This document shows positions 45,197 to 54,719 of a DNA stretch of 64,000 bases, one piece after another. This stretch comes from Lachnospiraceae bacterium. Its GTDB lineage: Bacteria > Bacillota > Clostridia > Lachnospirales > Lachnospiraceae. Both the position numbers and the translations under genes were made by a program. Numbering within the stretch: position 1 is the stretch's first letter; every line of letters begins with the position of its first letter. The notes beneath the pieces are model-generated. The model made no database searches. It was not told the DNA's origin and saw only the letters and a list, made by a program, of their open reading frames with translations. The stretch spans positions 62,001 through 126,000 of the forward strand of contig CAJTFX010000008.1 in the NCBI GenBank assembly GCA_910575555.1. Direction: 5' to 3'.

Positions 45197-45242
45197 AGAG
45201 CGGCAAAAGGCAGTTACAACAGGAAAAGGCAGGTTACCATAC

Positions 45243-45743
45243 ATGGAAAGACAGGCATTATCAATTCTGGTTGAGAATACGCCCAATGTACTCAGCCATG
45301 TGTCCGGTTTATTCAGCCGGAGAGGGTATAATATTGACAGTATTTCCGCCGGTGTGACGGCAGACCCCAGATTTACCAGAATTACCATCGTTTCAAGCGG
45401 CGATGAGCTGATTTTGGAGCAGATTGAAAAGCAGCTTGCCAAGCTGGAGGACGTTGTAGATATCAAGAAACTGGAAAACGGCAGTTCTGTGTGCAGGGAG
45501 CTGATTTTGATTAAAATCCGTGTAAAGAACACAGAGCGTCAGGCAGTGATTTCCCTGGCGGAGATTTTCAAGACTAAGATTGTGGACGTAACCAACGATT
45601 CCATGATGATTGAACTGATTGGAAGCCAGAGCAAGCTGGACGCATTTTTGGAGCTGTTGGAGGGCTACGAGATACTGGAACTGGCAAGAACAGGCATTAC
45701 AGGGCTTACCAGAGGCTCTTCGGATGTGAAAATGTTCGACTGA
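45243..45743 (+). CDS. ilvN: Acetolactate synthase small (regulatory) subunit
   Basis: 166-aa regulatory subunit that makes acetolactate synthase sensitive to valine. N-terminal ACT domain (SILVENTPNVLSHVSGLFSRR, NIDSISAG) and the C-terminal ALS_ss domain are complete. The catalytic subunit ilvB is not adjacent; ilvC follows 97 bp later, so these two steps share a locus. Confidence 0.94.
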   Translation: MERQALSILVENTPNVLSHVSGLFSRRGYNIDSISAGVTADPRFTRITIVSSGDELILEQIEKQLAKLEDVVDIKKLENGSSVCRELILIKIRVKNTERQAVISLAEIFKTKIVDVTNDSMMIELIGSQSKLDAFLELLEGYEILELARTGITGLTRGSSDVKMFD

Positions 45744-45828
45744 ACGCGGGCCCTGGGACGGAAAAACAGGTAAGAACCGCATCTGCGCTGCAGTTTATAG
45801 TGCAGATGCGATATTATAAATATTTTAG

Positions 45829-46860
<1,032 letters not shown>

Positions 46861-46884
46861 TAGAAAACAAGGGGCTGTCGGATA

Positions 46885-46985
46885 AGCCTTTCACACACAA
46901 ACCGGGGCAGTGTTTTGGCGGTTGGTTCGCCAGGATGCTGCCCCGGTTTGCGTGTGAAAGAGAGTGTCTGCGCAGTTTTGTCTGT
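46885..46985. repeat. MITE family A, divergent copy downstream of ilvC
   Basis: A 23-bp imperfect inverted repeat, CTTTCACACACAAACCGG in the left arm and CCGGTTTGCGTGTGAAAG in the right. The right half (TTGGCGGTTGGTTCGCC, then CCGGTTTGCGTG and GCAGTTTTGTCTG) aligns with the 23.7-kb copy. It could also act as ilvC terminator. Confidence 0.65.
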
Positions 46986-47003
46986 TTATAATATCTCCCC
47001 TGA

Positions 47004-47900
47004 TTATCCCCCGCAGGACTCATAAAAATCAATAAAGTGCCTGAGAGAACTGGAAACCTTAACGTCCTTATTATAGGCAAAGCCCACCACCCGTGGGTCC
47101 ATGGGAAACTCCAGGGGAATTTCCAGCAAAGCGCCTGTTTTCAGTTCATTCTGAACGAAATTTTTAATGACGCATCCTGTTCCCAGGCTGATTTTGGACA
47201 TTTCAATCAGAAGATCCATATTGGAAACCTCTATGATGTCCTGGGCAATGATATGGCTGTTGTGAAGATATTCATCAATGTACTGGCGGGTCATATTTTC
47301 CCGGTCTAAAAGCAGAAGGGTGGAATGCTTTAGAATCTGCTGTTTTTCCACGCCCCGGATTTTCAGATTGTGCAGATAATCCCTGGTGGCCACAAAAATA
47401 TCTTCGATTTCCTGGATGGGATAAAAATCAATGTTTTTTAAAATTTCCGGCTGTCCAATCAGCCCGATATCCAGTTTGCCTTCCTCTAACAGCTTTAACG
47501 TCTGGTTGGTGGAATGACAGGCAATGGAAATGTTGATATGGGGAAATTTTTTAATAAAATTCCGCAGGTATGGGAGCAGAATATATTTGCACAGGGTAGC
47601 GCTGACTCCGATTGTCAGGTTTCCCATGCCGAGAGCGATGGAGCGGCGCAGCTTGTCCTCTCCCAAGGTCAGCGTCTCGAAGGCGGACTTGACATGGGTA
47701 TAGAGCAATTGGCCTTCCGGGGTCAGGCTGACGCCCCTGGAACTGCGGTCAAAGAGCTTTACGCCGACATTTTCCTCCAGTTTTTGGATGGATTTGCTGA
47801 TGGCCGGCTGGCTGATATACAGCTCTTTGGCAGCTTTGGAAATATTTCCGGTATTGGCGACTGCATAAAAAATCCGGTATGAAGAAAGCGTTTGTTCCAT
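47004..47900 (-). CDS. LysR-family transcriptional regulator
   Basis: 298-aa regulator with an N-terminal winged helix (FYAVANTGNISKAAKELYISQPAISKSIQKLE, key motifs AAKEL, SQPAIS) and a periplasmic-binding-like effector domain. It is divergent from leuCD with 135 bp between them, the classic layout for a LysR activator of its neighbour, so I infer control of leucine synthesis. The effector is unknown. Convergent with ilvC. Confidence 0.9.
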   Translation of the reverse strand: MEQTLSSYRIFYAVANTGNISKAAKELYISQPAISKSIQKLEENVGVKLFDRSSRGVSLTPEGQLLYTHVKSAFETLTLGEDKLRRSIALGMGNLTIGVSATLCKYILLPYLRNFIKKFPHINISIACHSTNQTLKLLEEGKLDIGLIGQPEILKNIDFYPIQEIEDIFVATRDYLHNLKIRGVEKQQILKHSTLLLLDRENMTRQYIDEYLHNSHIIAQDIIEVSNMDLLIEMSKISLGTGCVIKNFVQNELKTGALLEIPLEFPMDPRVVGFAYNKDVKVSSSLRHFIDFYESCGG

Positions 47901-48035
47901 GACAGTGTTCTCCCTGTATACCCGTGAACTTTCGAGTATAACTCTAATTCATAATAATTATATTTAATATGTATTTCTATTATATCATGACATGTGCTAG
48001 AATAGCAAGCAGAAAGGAACAAGGAGGATTGAAAT
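47901..48035. promoter_or_regulatory. LysR/leuC divergent control region
   Basis: AT-rich 135-bp gap with dyad sequences (TTCATAATAATTATATTTAA) that could be LysR sites. A TAGAAT -10 at 47999-48004 for leuC has no good -35 box, which fits activator dependence. AAGGAGG precedes leuC. Confidence 0.5.
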
Positions 48036-49292
48036 ATGGGAATGACAATGACACAGAAGATTCTGGCGGCGGCAGCGGGACTTCCGGAAGTAAAAGCCGG
48101 ACAGCTCATTGAAGCGGATTTGGATCTGGTGCTTGGAAATGATATTACGGCGCCGGTAGCCATCCATGAGATGGATAAGTTTACGGCAGAGGGAGTGTTC
48201 CACAAAGACAAAATTGCACTGGTTATGGATCACTTTGTGCCAAATAAAGACATCAAGTCTGCTCAGCACTGCAAATGTGTCCGGGAATTTGCCTGCAAAC
48301 ACGAAATCAGCAATTATTTTGACGTGGGGGAAATGGGAATTGAACATGCCCTTCTGCCAGAGAAAGGCCTTACCGTGGCAGGAGACGTGATTATCGGCGC
48401 GGACTCCCATACCTGTACGTACGGCGCCCTGGGGGCGTTTTCCACCGGTGTGGGAAGCACAGATATGGCGGCGGGAATGGCTACCGGAAAAGCATGGTTT
48501 AAGGTGCCTTCTGCCATTAAGTTCAACCTGACCGGCAAACTTTCCAAATGGGTCAGTGGAAAAGACGTGATTTTGCATATTATCGGCATGATCGGGGTAG
48601 ACGGGGCTTTGTACAAATCTATGGAATTTACCGGAGACGGCATCAGCAGCCTGTCCATGGACGACCGGTTTACCATTGCGAATATGGCCATTGAAGCAGG
48701 CGGAAAAAATGGAATTTTTCCGGTGGATGAAGCGGCTGTTTCTTATATGAAGGAGCATTCCAAACGGGAATTTAAGGTATATGAAGCGGATGAGGACGCT
48801 GTGTATGATCAGGAATATACCATTGATTTAAGCGCGCTGAAGCCTACCGTGGCATTTCCTCATCTGCCTGAAAATACAAAGACCATTGACGAGGTGGGAG
48901 AGATTGAGATTCAGCAGGTGGTGATTGGCTCCTGTACCAACGGCCGTCTGGAGGATCTGCGCACGGCAGCAAAAGTGTTAGAGGGAAAGAAAGTGAAAAA
49001 GGGCGTCCGCTGCATTATTATTCCGGCCACCCAGAGGATTTATTTAGAGGCAATGGAAGAGGGGCTTCTGAGAACCTTTATAGAAGCGGGAGCCATTGTG
49101 AGCACGCCTACCTGCGGGCCCTGCCTGGGCGGATACATGGGAATCCTGGCAGAAGGAGAGAGGTGCGTGTCCACCACCAACCGCAACTTTGTAGGGCGCA
49201 TGGGACATGTGGAATCTGAGATATACCTTGCAAGTCCGGCAGTGGCAGCGGCCAGCGCAGTTACCGGCAGAATCTCAGCGCCGGAAGAATAG
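48036..49292 (+). CDS. leuC: 3-isopropylmalate dehydratase large subunit
   Basis: 418-aa aconitase-type enzyme of the short, HACN/LeuC-II group. The 4Fe-4S ligands lie in IGSCTNGR and [10 protein letters not shown]; the His/Asp motif [15 protein letters not shown] is conserved. It isomerises isopropylmalate with LeuD, encoded 16 bp downstream. Some members of this group act on homocitrate or 2-methylcitrate; the leuD partner and the ilv genes nearby favour leucine. Confidence 0.94.
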   Translation: MGMTMTQKILAAAAGLPEVKAGQLIEADLDLVLGNDITAPVAIHEMDKFTAEGVFHKDKIALVMDHFVPNKDIKSAQHCKCVREFACKHEISNYFDVGEMGIEHALLPEKGLTVAGDVIIGADSHTCTYGALGAFSTGVGSTDMAAGMATGKAWFKVPSAIKFNLTGKLSKWVSGKDVILHIIGMIGVDGALYKSMEFTGDGISSLSMDDRFTIANMAIEAGGKNGIFPVDEAAVSYMKEHSKREFKVYEADEDAVYDQEYTIDLSALKPTVAFPHLPENTKTIDEVGEIEIQQVVIGSCTNGRLEDLRTAAKVLEGKKVKKGVRCIIIPATQRIYLEAMEEGLLRTFIEAGAIVSTPTCGPCLGGYMGILAEGERCVSTTNRNFVGRMGHVESEIYLASPAVAAASAVTGRISAPEE

Positions 49293-49308
49293 GAGGGAAC
49301 GAGATAAG

Positions 49309-49797
49309 ATGAAAGCCAGCGGAACAGTTTTTAAATATGGAGACAATGTGGATACAGACGTAATTATACCGGCAAGATACCTGAATTCTTCCGATCCCAA
49401 GGAACTGGCGGGCCATTGTATGGAAGATATTGACAAAGAGTTTGTCCATAACGTGAAGCAGGGGGATTTGATTGTGGCGGATAAGAATTTTGGCTGCGGT
49501 TCTTCCAGGGAACACGCGCCCATCGCCATCAAAGCCTCCGGAGTAAGCTGCGTGATTGCAGAGACCTTTGCCCGGATTTTTTACCGGAACGCCATCAATA
49601 TCGGCCTGCCGATTATTGAATGTCCGGAGGCGGCCCGGGGCATTGAAAACGGAGATGAAGTGGAAGTGGATTTTGACAGCGGAGTGATTACCAACAAGAC
49701 GAAGGGAACCTCCTTCCAGGGACAGGCATTTCCGGAGTTCATGCAGAAAATTATCAGGGCGGAGGGCCTTGTGAACTATATTAATCAGAAAGAATAA
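49309..49797 (+). CDS. leuD: 3-isopropylmalate dehydratase small subunit
   Basis: 162-aa swivelling subunit of LeuCD. Motifs [15 protein letters not shown] and [13 protein letters not shown] are diagnostic. The ATG at 49309 follows AGGAGGGA; a longer overlapping frame from 49207 is rejected. It ends 4 bp from the stop of the convergent AP2-domain gene with no terminator between. Confidence 0.95.
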   Translation: MKASGTVFKYGDNVDTDVIIPARYLNSSDPKELAGHCMEDIDKEFVHNVKQGDLIVADKNFGCGSSREHAPIAIKASGVSCVIAETFARIFYRNAINIGLPIIECPEAARGIENGDEVEVDFDSGVITNKTKGTSFQGQAFPEFMQKIIRAEGLVNYINQKE

Positions 49798-49800
49798 GAT

Positions 49801-50619
49801 TCAGTCAGAAGTGTCGGAGCTTCCGGAAAGTTTTTTTAAGTAACTGATATATTTTTCTGAAATTTTAATCTGGCTGTAGATTTCGGCATATTCCCGGGGA
49901 GAGTAAGGCTCCAGATAATTGGTCTGAAAATTTTTGGAGATCCCGTGTTTTTTTGCCAAATCTACAGCCTTATTGTAAGCAATTGCAGCTTTTTCTTCTG
50001 AATGGTAGGTTCCTACCGTATATTTTCCATTAATATGTATTTGTACCTTATACCGCTTTTCATTGGATGAAGCGGTTCTGGTCACGCCGTAATAGGGGTT
50101 AATTACAACGATATTTGAATACCGGAAATCCGTGGGATCTTCATTGGCAAAATAGTAATCCCGGCCGGCCACCGCGTAATTTTTTATGCCGTAACGAGAA
50201 AGAATATTAATCTGCATGCCGTAATCGCTGACAAAAAGATGGCCCTGGCGGCGCATAATTTTATGGCTGGAATAATAAAATAAATCGTCAATGTCGAATT
50301 TCAGCTCGTCTGATTTGGAAATATAGTAAATGAAATAATTATTCCTCAAATAGATGGGATTTTTAAAATAAATAAGATTATCCCGAAAATTCAACAAAGA
50401 AATCACTTTACTAAAACTTAAAATAGTTGGCAGAGAGAAGGCGTCATCGAAGGTATAAGTGAAGTCCTGCAGCAGCCGGGCAGCTTCCTGATAAGCGAGA
50501 TGCGCGTTCTCTTCGGTATTGAAGCTGCCCAGAGAGATATGCTTACTGCGAAACGTAATACTGGCGCGATAATAGGCAGTTTTGTTTTTTTTGTAGGCAA
50601 TGTAAACACCTGGCAGCAT
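49801..50619 (-). CDS. Double AP2-domain protein with decayed HNH region
   Basis: 272-aa protein. AP2/ERF-like domains lie at about 4-50 (GVYIAYKKNKTAYYRASITF, LGSFNTEENAHLAYQEAARL) and 178-223 (YYGVTR, YKVQIHINGKYTVGTY, EEKAAIAYNKAVDLA). Between them, about 115-173, the sequence resembles an HNH homing-endonuclease fold (DLFYYSSHKIMRRQG, RYGIKNYAV, GRDYYFANEDPTDFRYSN) but the catalytic His residues are not evident. I infer a DNA-binding protein derived from a homing endonuclease. The second ATG (50619) is used because GGAGGG overlaps the first. Role unknown. Confidence 0.75.
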   Translation of the reverse strand: MLPGVYIAYKKNKTAYYRASITFRSKHISLGSFNTEENAHLAYQEAARLLQDFTYTFDDAFSLPTILSFSKVISLLNFRDNLIYFKNPIYLRNNYFIYYISKSDELKFDIDDLFYYSSHKIMRRQGHLFVSDYGMQINILSRYGIKNYAVAGRDYYFANEDPTDFRYSNIVVINPYYGVTRTASSNEKRYKVQIHINGKYTVGTYHSEEKAAIAYNKAVDLAKKHGISKNFQTNYLEPYSPREYAEIYSQIKISEKYISYLKKLSGSSDTSD

Positions 50620-50768
50620 AGTACCCTCCATAAATTATATTTCCATGTATTTTTTTATGAAAAAAATACAAAATAAGTATATCACAAAACGAGAGAAACG
50701 CAAGTTTTTGAGATGCTGAAAATGGAATGGTAAATTATGGGAAAGTCAAATGGAAAAGAGGAACGAAT

Positions 50769-51569
50769 ATGTTGACAATTCAAAACTTACTAAAGAGTGT
50801 ATATTGCTTTATTAAAAATATATCCAAAAAATCCTATCGGAATTGCGCAGTTCTTGTTTCCGGTTTTTCGGTATTTGCGATGGTTTCCTTAAATGCCCAT
50901 GGATTTGGCGGTGCAGGAAAAAACAGAAGCGTGGCTTGCAGCAGCATGAAAGGAACGGAAGGGGAAGCTCCGGCAGAGAATCAGGAGCAGGAGAGCGTGG
51001 CGGCTTTGGGAGATTTTGCATCCTCCTGCAAACAGGCAATTGAATCAGAACAGAGCAGAATCAAAGAGGCAAGAGAAGCTGAGATCAAGAAGCGGGAGGT
51101 CACAGCCGTCTGTGCCAGCGTGGAGCCGGTGCACAATGAGGTGCAAAAGCCTCCGGTAAATCCCTACGGAGATATTTCCATTTCTGAGGAGGATTACGAA
51201 GCGCTTCTTCGAATTGTACAGGCAGAGGCAGGCGGGGAAGACGAGCAGGGCAAAATCCTGGTGGCGGAGGTGATTTTAAACCGGGTGCTGGCAGAAGAAT
51301 TTGCGTCCACGGTTTCAGATGTGATTTTTGAAAAAAGCGGAGGAAGCCCCCAGTTTGCGCCTACGGCAGACGGCAGGTATTACTCGGTGGAAGTCACCGG
51401 AAGTACGGTGGAAGCCGTGGAAAAGGCCATCAATGAGAAGGACATTTCCCAGGGAGCATTGTTTTTTTCTGCCAGAAGAAGAGCGAATCCCTATGATATG
51501 GCATGGTTTGACCGTAATTTAACCTGGCTTTTCCAGTATGGAGGGCATGAATTTTATACGCTTCCCTGA
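50769..51569 (+). CDS. SleB/CwlJ-type cell-wall hydrolase
   Basis: 266-aa exported protein. A hydrophobic N-terminal segment (about 28-45) acts as signal or anchor, followed by a coiled linker and, at about 145-265, the Hydrolase_2 domain (EEDYEALLRIVQAEAGGEDEQGKI has the catalytic Glu; ILNRV; FAPTADGRYY; the GALFF and W-F-D-R block). Family members cut spore cortex or cell wall. ATG 50769 has AGAGGAACG upstream. Confidence 0.85.
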   Translation: MLTIQNLLKSVYCFIKNISKKSYRNCAVLVSGFSVFAMVSLNAHGFGGAGKNRSVACSSMKGTEGEAPAENQEQESVAALGDFASSCKQAIESEQSRIKEAREAEIKKREVTAVCASVEPVHNEVQKPPVNPYGDISISEEDYEALLRIVQAEAGGEDEQGKILVAEVILNRVLAEEFASTVSDVIFEKSGGSPQFAPTADGRYYSVEVTGSTVEAVEKAINEKDISQGALFFSARRRANPYDMAWFDRNLTWLFQYGGHEFYTLP

Positions 51570-51624
51570 TGGGATAAATTTGTATGGCATGGAGATTGAC
51601 AGGAAAGAGGAAAACTTTTATAAT

Positions 51625-51660
51625 GAGGGGTGTCCCAAAGACTGGGATGCCCCTTATTTT
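51625..51660 (+). terminator. Terminator after the SleB-like gene
   Basis: GGGGTGTCCC and GGGATGCCCC form a 10-bp stem with G-U pairs, followed by TTATTTTG. Confidence 0.75.
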
Positions 51661-51697
51661 GCAGATACGAAGAAGAATAAAAGGATGGAATAGAATT

Positions 51698-53179
51698 ATG
51701 CTGTATGTGAGTACAAGAAACGACAAAGAACAGGTAACGGCTTCCCAGGCAATTTTAAAAGGTCTGGCAGAGGACGGCGGATTGTTTGTGCCGGAGGAAA
51801 TCCCCGCCCTTCAGGTTCCCATGGAGAAGCTGGCAGGCATGACTTATCAGGAGACGGCTTATGAGGTGATGAAGCTGTTTCTCACGGATTTTACAGAGGA
51901 AGAGTTAAAGCAGTGCATTGCAAAGGCTTACGACGGGAAATTTGACACAGAAGAAATTGCCCCGTTGAAGAAAGTCAGAGATACATATTTCCTGGAGCTG
52001 TTTCACGGCGCAACCATAGCTTTTAAGGATATGGCTCTTTCAATTCTGCCTCATCTGATGATTACCGCTGCAAGGAAGAATCAGGTGAAGAATGATATCG
52101 TGATTCTGACGGCTACTTCCGGAGACACCGGGAAAGCTGCCCTGGCGGGATTTGCAGGTGTGGAAGGCACGAAAATCATTGTTTTTTATCCTAAGGACGG
52201 CGTAAGCCCCATTCAGCAGAAGCAGATGGTGACGCAGCAGGAGGATAATACCTTTGTGGTGGGGATTTGCGGCAACTTTGACCAGGCCCAGACCGGCGTG
52301 AAGCAGATGTTTTCAGATAAAGAACTGGAAAAGGAAATGGAAGAGGCAGGGTATCAGTTTTCCTCCGCCAATTCCATTAATATCGGGCGGCTGGTTCCCC
52401 AGATTGTATATTATGTATACGCTTATGCCAGAATGGTGCAGTCCGGGGAGATTCAAGCGGGAGAGCGCATCAATGTAACGGTTCCCACAGGGAATTTCGG
52501 AAATATTCTGGCGGCGTTTTATGCCAAAAATATGGGTCTGCCCATTGGAAAGCTGATTTGCGCTTCCAACGAGAACAAAGTATTGTATGACTTTTTTGCC
52601 ACAGGCGCCTATGACAGAAACCGTGAATTTGTGCTGACCTCTTCCCCTTCCATGGATATTCTGATTTCCAGCAACCTGGAGCGGCTGATTTACCGCATTG
52701 CCGGAAACGATCCGGAGAAAAACCGGGGACTGATGAAATCACTGCAGGAAAAGGGCAGATATGAGATTACAGAGGAGATGCGCAGTCAGCTTTTGGAATT
52801 TTACGGAAATTATGCCAGTGAGAAGGAAACATCATCCATGATCCGGGAGACTTACCGGGAATCGGGATATATTCTGGATACCCATACAGCAGTTGCGGCT
52901 GCAGTGTATCAGAAGTACAGAGAAGAGACAAACGATAAGACCAAGACGGTTCTTGCGTCTACCGCAAGCCCCTATAAGTTTACCAGAAGCGTTATGACTG
53001 CCATTGACGGGAAATATGACAGCAAAGCAGATTTTGAACTGGTGGATGAACTGGCGGTTCTGTCCGGGGTAAAAGTGCCCAGGGCCATTGAAGAGATCCG
53101 CACTGCGCCGGTGCGCCATAAGACAGTTTGCGAAGTGGATGAAATGCAGAGGGTTGTGAGAGAATTTCTGCAGATGTAA
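51698..53179 (+). CDS. thrC: Threonine synthase
   Basis: 493-aa PLP enzyme forming threonine from phosphohomoserine. The N-terminal STRNDKEQVTASQAILKGLA and the PLP-Lys motif HGATIAFKDMAL are clear; SGDTGKAALAGFAG binds phosphate. This is the class with an extended N-terminus as in E. coli. ATG 51698 is used; a frame from 51584 is unsupported. Confidence 0.95.
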   Translation: MLYVSTRNDKEQVTASQAILKGLAEDGGLFVPEEIPALQVPMEKLAGMTYQETAYEVMKLFLTDFTEEELKQCIAKAYDGKFDTEEIAPLKKVRDTYFLELFHGATIAFKDMALSILPHLMITAARKNQVKNDIVILTATSGDTGKAALAGFAGVEGTKIIVFYPKDGVSPIQQKQMVTQQEDNTFVVGICGNFDQAQTGVKQMFSDKELEKEMEEAGYQFSSANSINIGRLVPQIVYYVYAYARMVQSGEIQAGERINVTVPTGNFGNILAAFYAKNMGLPIGKLICASNENKVLYDFFATGAYDRNREFVLTSSPSMDILISSNLERLIYRIAGNDPEKNRGLMKSLQEKGRYEITEEMRSQLLEFYGNYASEKETSSMIRETYRESGYILDTHTAVAAAVYQKYREETNDKTKTVLASTASPYKFTRSVMTAIDGKYDSKADFELVDELAVLSGVKVPRAIEEIRTAPVRHKTVCEVDEMQRVVREFLQM

Positions 53180-53202
53180 GACAGAACTATGAGACAATTA
53201 AA

Positions 53203-53242
53203 AGAAGCAGGCTCCGAAATCATGGAACCTGCTTCTATTGAT
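53203..53242 (+). terminator. thrC terminator
   Basis: AGAAGCAGG and CCTGCTTCT pair around a TCC/GGA inner stem, followed by ATTGATT. T-tract weak. Confidence 0.7.
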
Positions 53243-53287
53243 TAATCCGGCGGTGAAATACCGCAGTATTTTGCATATAACAAATCT

Positions 53288-54178
53288 TTAGGAGGGGGTG
53301 ACTGAGAAAATAAAATTCACCGTTCCGAAAGCATAAATTACCGGCAGCAGATAGCAGGGAGCTTCTGTCGCCAATACGGTATTTTCATGACATGCAGGCG
53401 GCTGCAGATGAAGCTCCAATGAGAAATCATTGGACATATTTACCGAATACAGGCCGTTGTGCAGATTCAGAAAATCCTCCATGGAAGCGCTGACGTATTC
53501 GTCGAATTCCTCAAATTCATCGTCCACATATCTGCCTGCGAAGGCAATTGCAGTCTCAGAATCCATATCCAGCGCGGACAGGAAAGGAAAAGAACCGTCA
53601 ACCATCTGTGATACACAGTAATTTGTAGGAACTTCCGGTAAAGTCATAATGTTTAAAGGTGTAAAATCCTCTCCGATGAAACGAACCAGATTGTTAAAAA
53701 GGAGCGTAATATAGGCAAGTATGTTCTGTGTATCCTGCAGATCATCCGGAAGATACAGATCGGCAAGCAGTTTATCCACCATGGATTTCTGCTCTTCCAT
53801 CATATCCAGTTCATAAATCTCATATTCAGACTTATATTCTGTAATTAAATTCTCCAATTCAATATGCGTGACTATTTTCTGATCCACAAGAATCTGTCCC
53901 AACAGCATATAGTTGGGAAGCTGCAGGGTCAGAAGTTTGTCCACCTGTTCAGGAGTGAGATATCCCAGCTCCACAGCCAGTTCGCCGAACCGCTTGTCAT
54001 AGTGGGTCTGGGTGATGTAAACATCTGCAACTTCGCTTGCCGACATATAGCCGGAATGGATTGCCAGAGTACCGAATTTTTTGTGGGCAGAAGATTGAAT
54101 CTTCAAAGCCTCAATCAGCTGTTCAGGGGTAATCACCCCTTTATTAAGCAAAAAATTACCAAAAAACTGCGTATGCAT
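53288..54178 (-). CDS. CheX-like protein with MshEN-type repeats
   Basis: 296-aa cytoplasmic protein. The N-terminal half has about four repeats of a FGxxLVxxGxITPEQLxxAL-type unit (residues ~6-115), similar to the N-terminal domains of type II/IV secretion ATPases that bind c-di-GMP. The C-terminal half (about 150-296) resembles chemotaxis phosphatase CheX. The response regulator at 54184 lies 5 bp upstream in the same operon, so this protein probably dephosphorylates it or reports its state. No other chemotaxis genes are visible. Confidence 0.65.
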   Translation of the reverse strand: MHTQFFGNFLLNKGVITPEQLIEALKIQSSAHKKFGTLAIHSGYMSASEVADVYITQTHYDKRFGELAVELGYLTPEQVDKLLTLQLPNYMLLGQILVDQKIVTHIELENLITEYKSEYEIYELDMMEEQKSMVDKLLADLYLPDDLQDTQNILAYITLLFNNLVRFIGEDFTPLNIMTLPEVPTNYCVSQMVDGSFPFLSALDMDSETAIAFAGRYVDDEFEEFDEYVSASMEDFLNLHNGLYSVNMSNDFSLELHLQPPACHENTVLATEAPCYLLPVIYAFGTVNFIFSVTPS

Positions 54179-54183
54179 AACTC

Positions 54184-54555
54184 TTATCTCCCTTCAAAAC
54201 GCCCTTTTAAAATTTCTGCAATTGCAGAAGAAGAGAAAGGCTTTTGTACAAAATCGCGAGCTCCTTCTAAAATCGCATTCTTTAATTGTGTCTGTGTGCC
54301 GACAGAAGACACAACAACGATATAGGCTTTCGGGTCAAAGCTGCGGATGTCACGGATTGCCTCTACGCCGTCCTTCACTGGCATAACAATATCCAGGAAT
54401 GAGAGATCAGGCTGATGCTCTTTGTAGAGTTCAAAGGCTTCCTGTCCGTTGGATGCTTCTATGAAATTGTCATAGCCACATTTTTTGATGATGTCCTTCA
54501 ACTGTTTTCGTGCCAGAACAGAATCATCGCAGATTAATATTTTTATGTTTTCCAT
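54184..54555 (-). CDS. CheY-like single-domain response regulator
   Basis: 123-aa receiver domain alone. Acidic pair in ILICDDS, phosphoacceptor Asp in LSFLDIVMP, Thr/Ser in VVVSSVG and Lys in VQKPFS are all present. There is no output domain. It pairs with the CheX-like protein downstream. The sensor kinase is not in the window. Confidence 0.9.
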   Translation of the reverse strand: MENIKILICDDSVLARKQLKDIIKKCGYDNFIEASNGQEAFELYKEHQPDLSFLDIVMPVKDGVEAIRDIRSFDPKAYIVVVSSVGTQTQLKNAILEGARDFVQKPFSSSAIAEILKGRFEGR

Positions 54556-54719
54556 TCGAATCGCTCCTTGCTGATTGATTTAGATATTCTAATTTTACAC
54601 TATGTGGTTGGAAGTTTCAATCTTTTCTTTTATATAAATACCATTTGCAATGCTTTTCGACAATGTTTTGAGTAATTTTTGCATATAAAAACAAGTAAAT
54701 AAAGAAAGGAAACGGGCAA

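Noticed and set aside
44970-45242. T-box or leader-peptide attenuator before ilvN
   Set aside because: No T-box sequence (TGG-containing antiterminator bulge), no short ORF with Ile/Val/Leu runs, no terminator hairpin with T-run.
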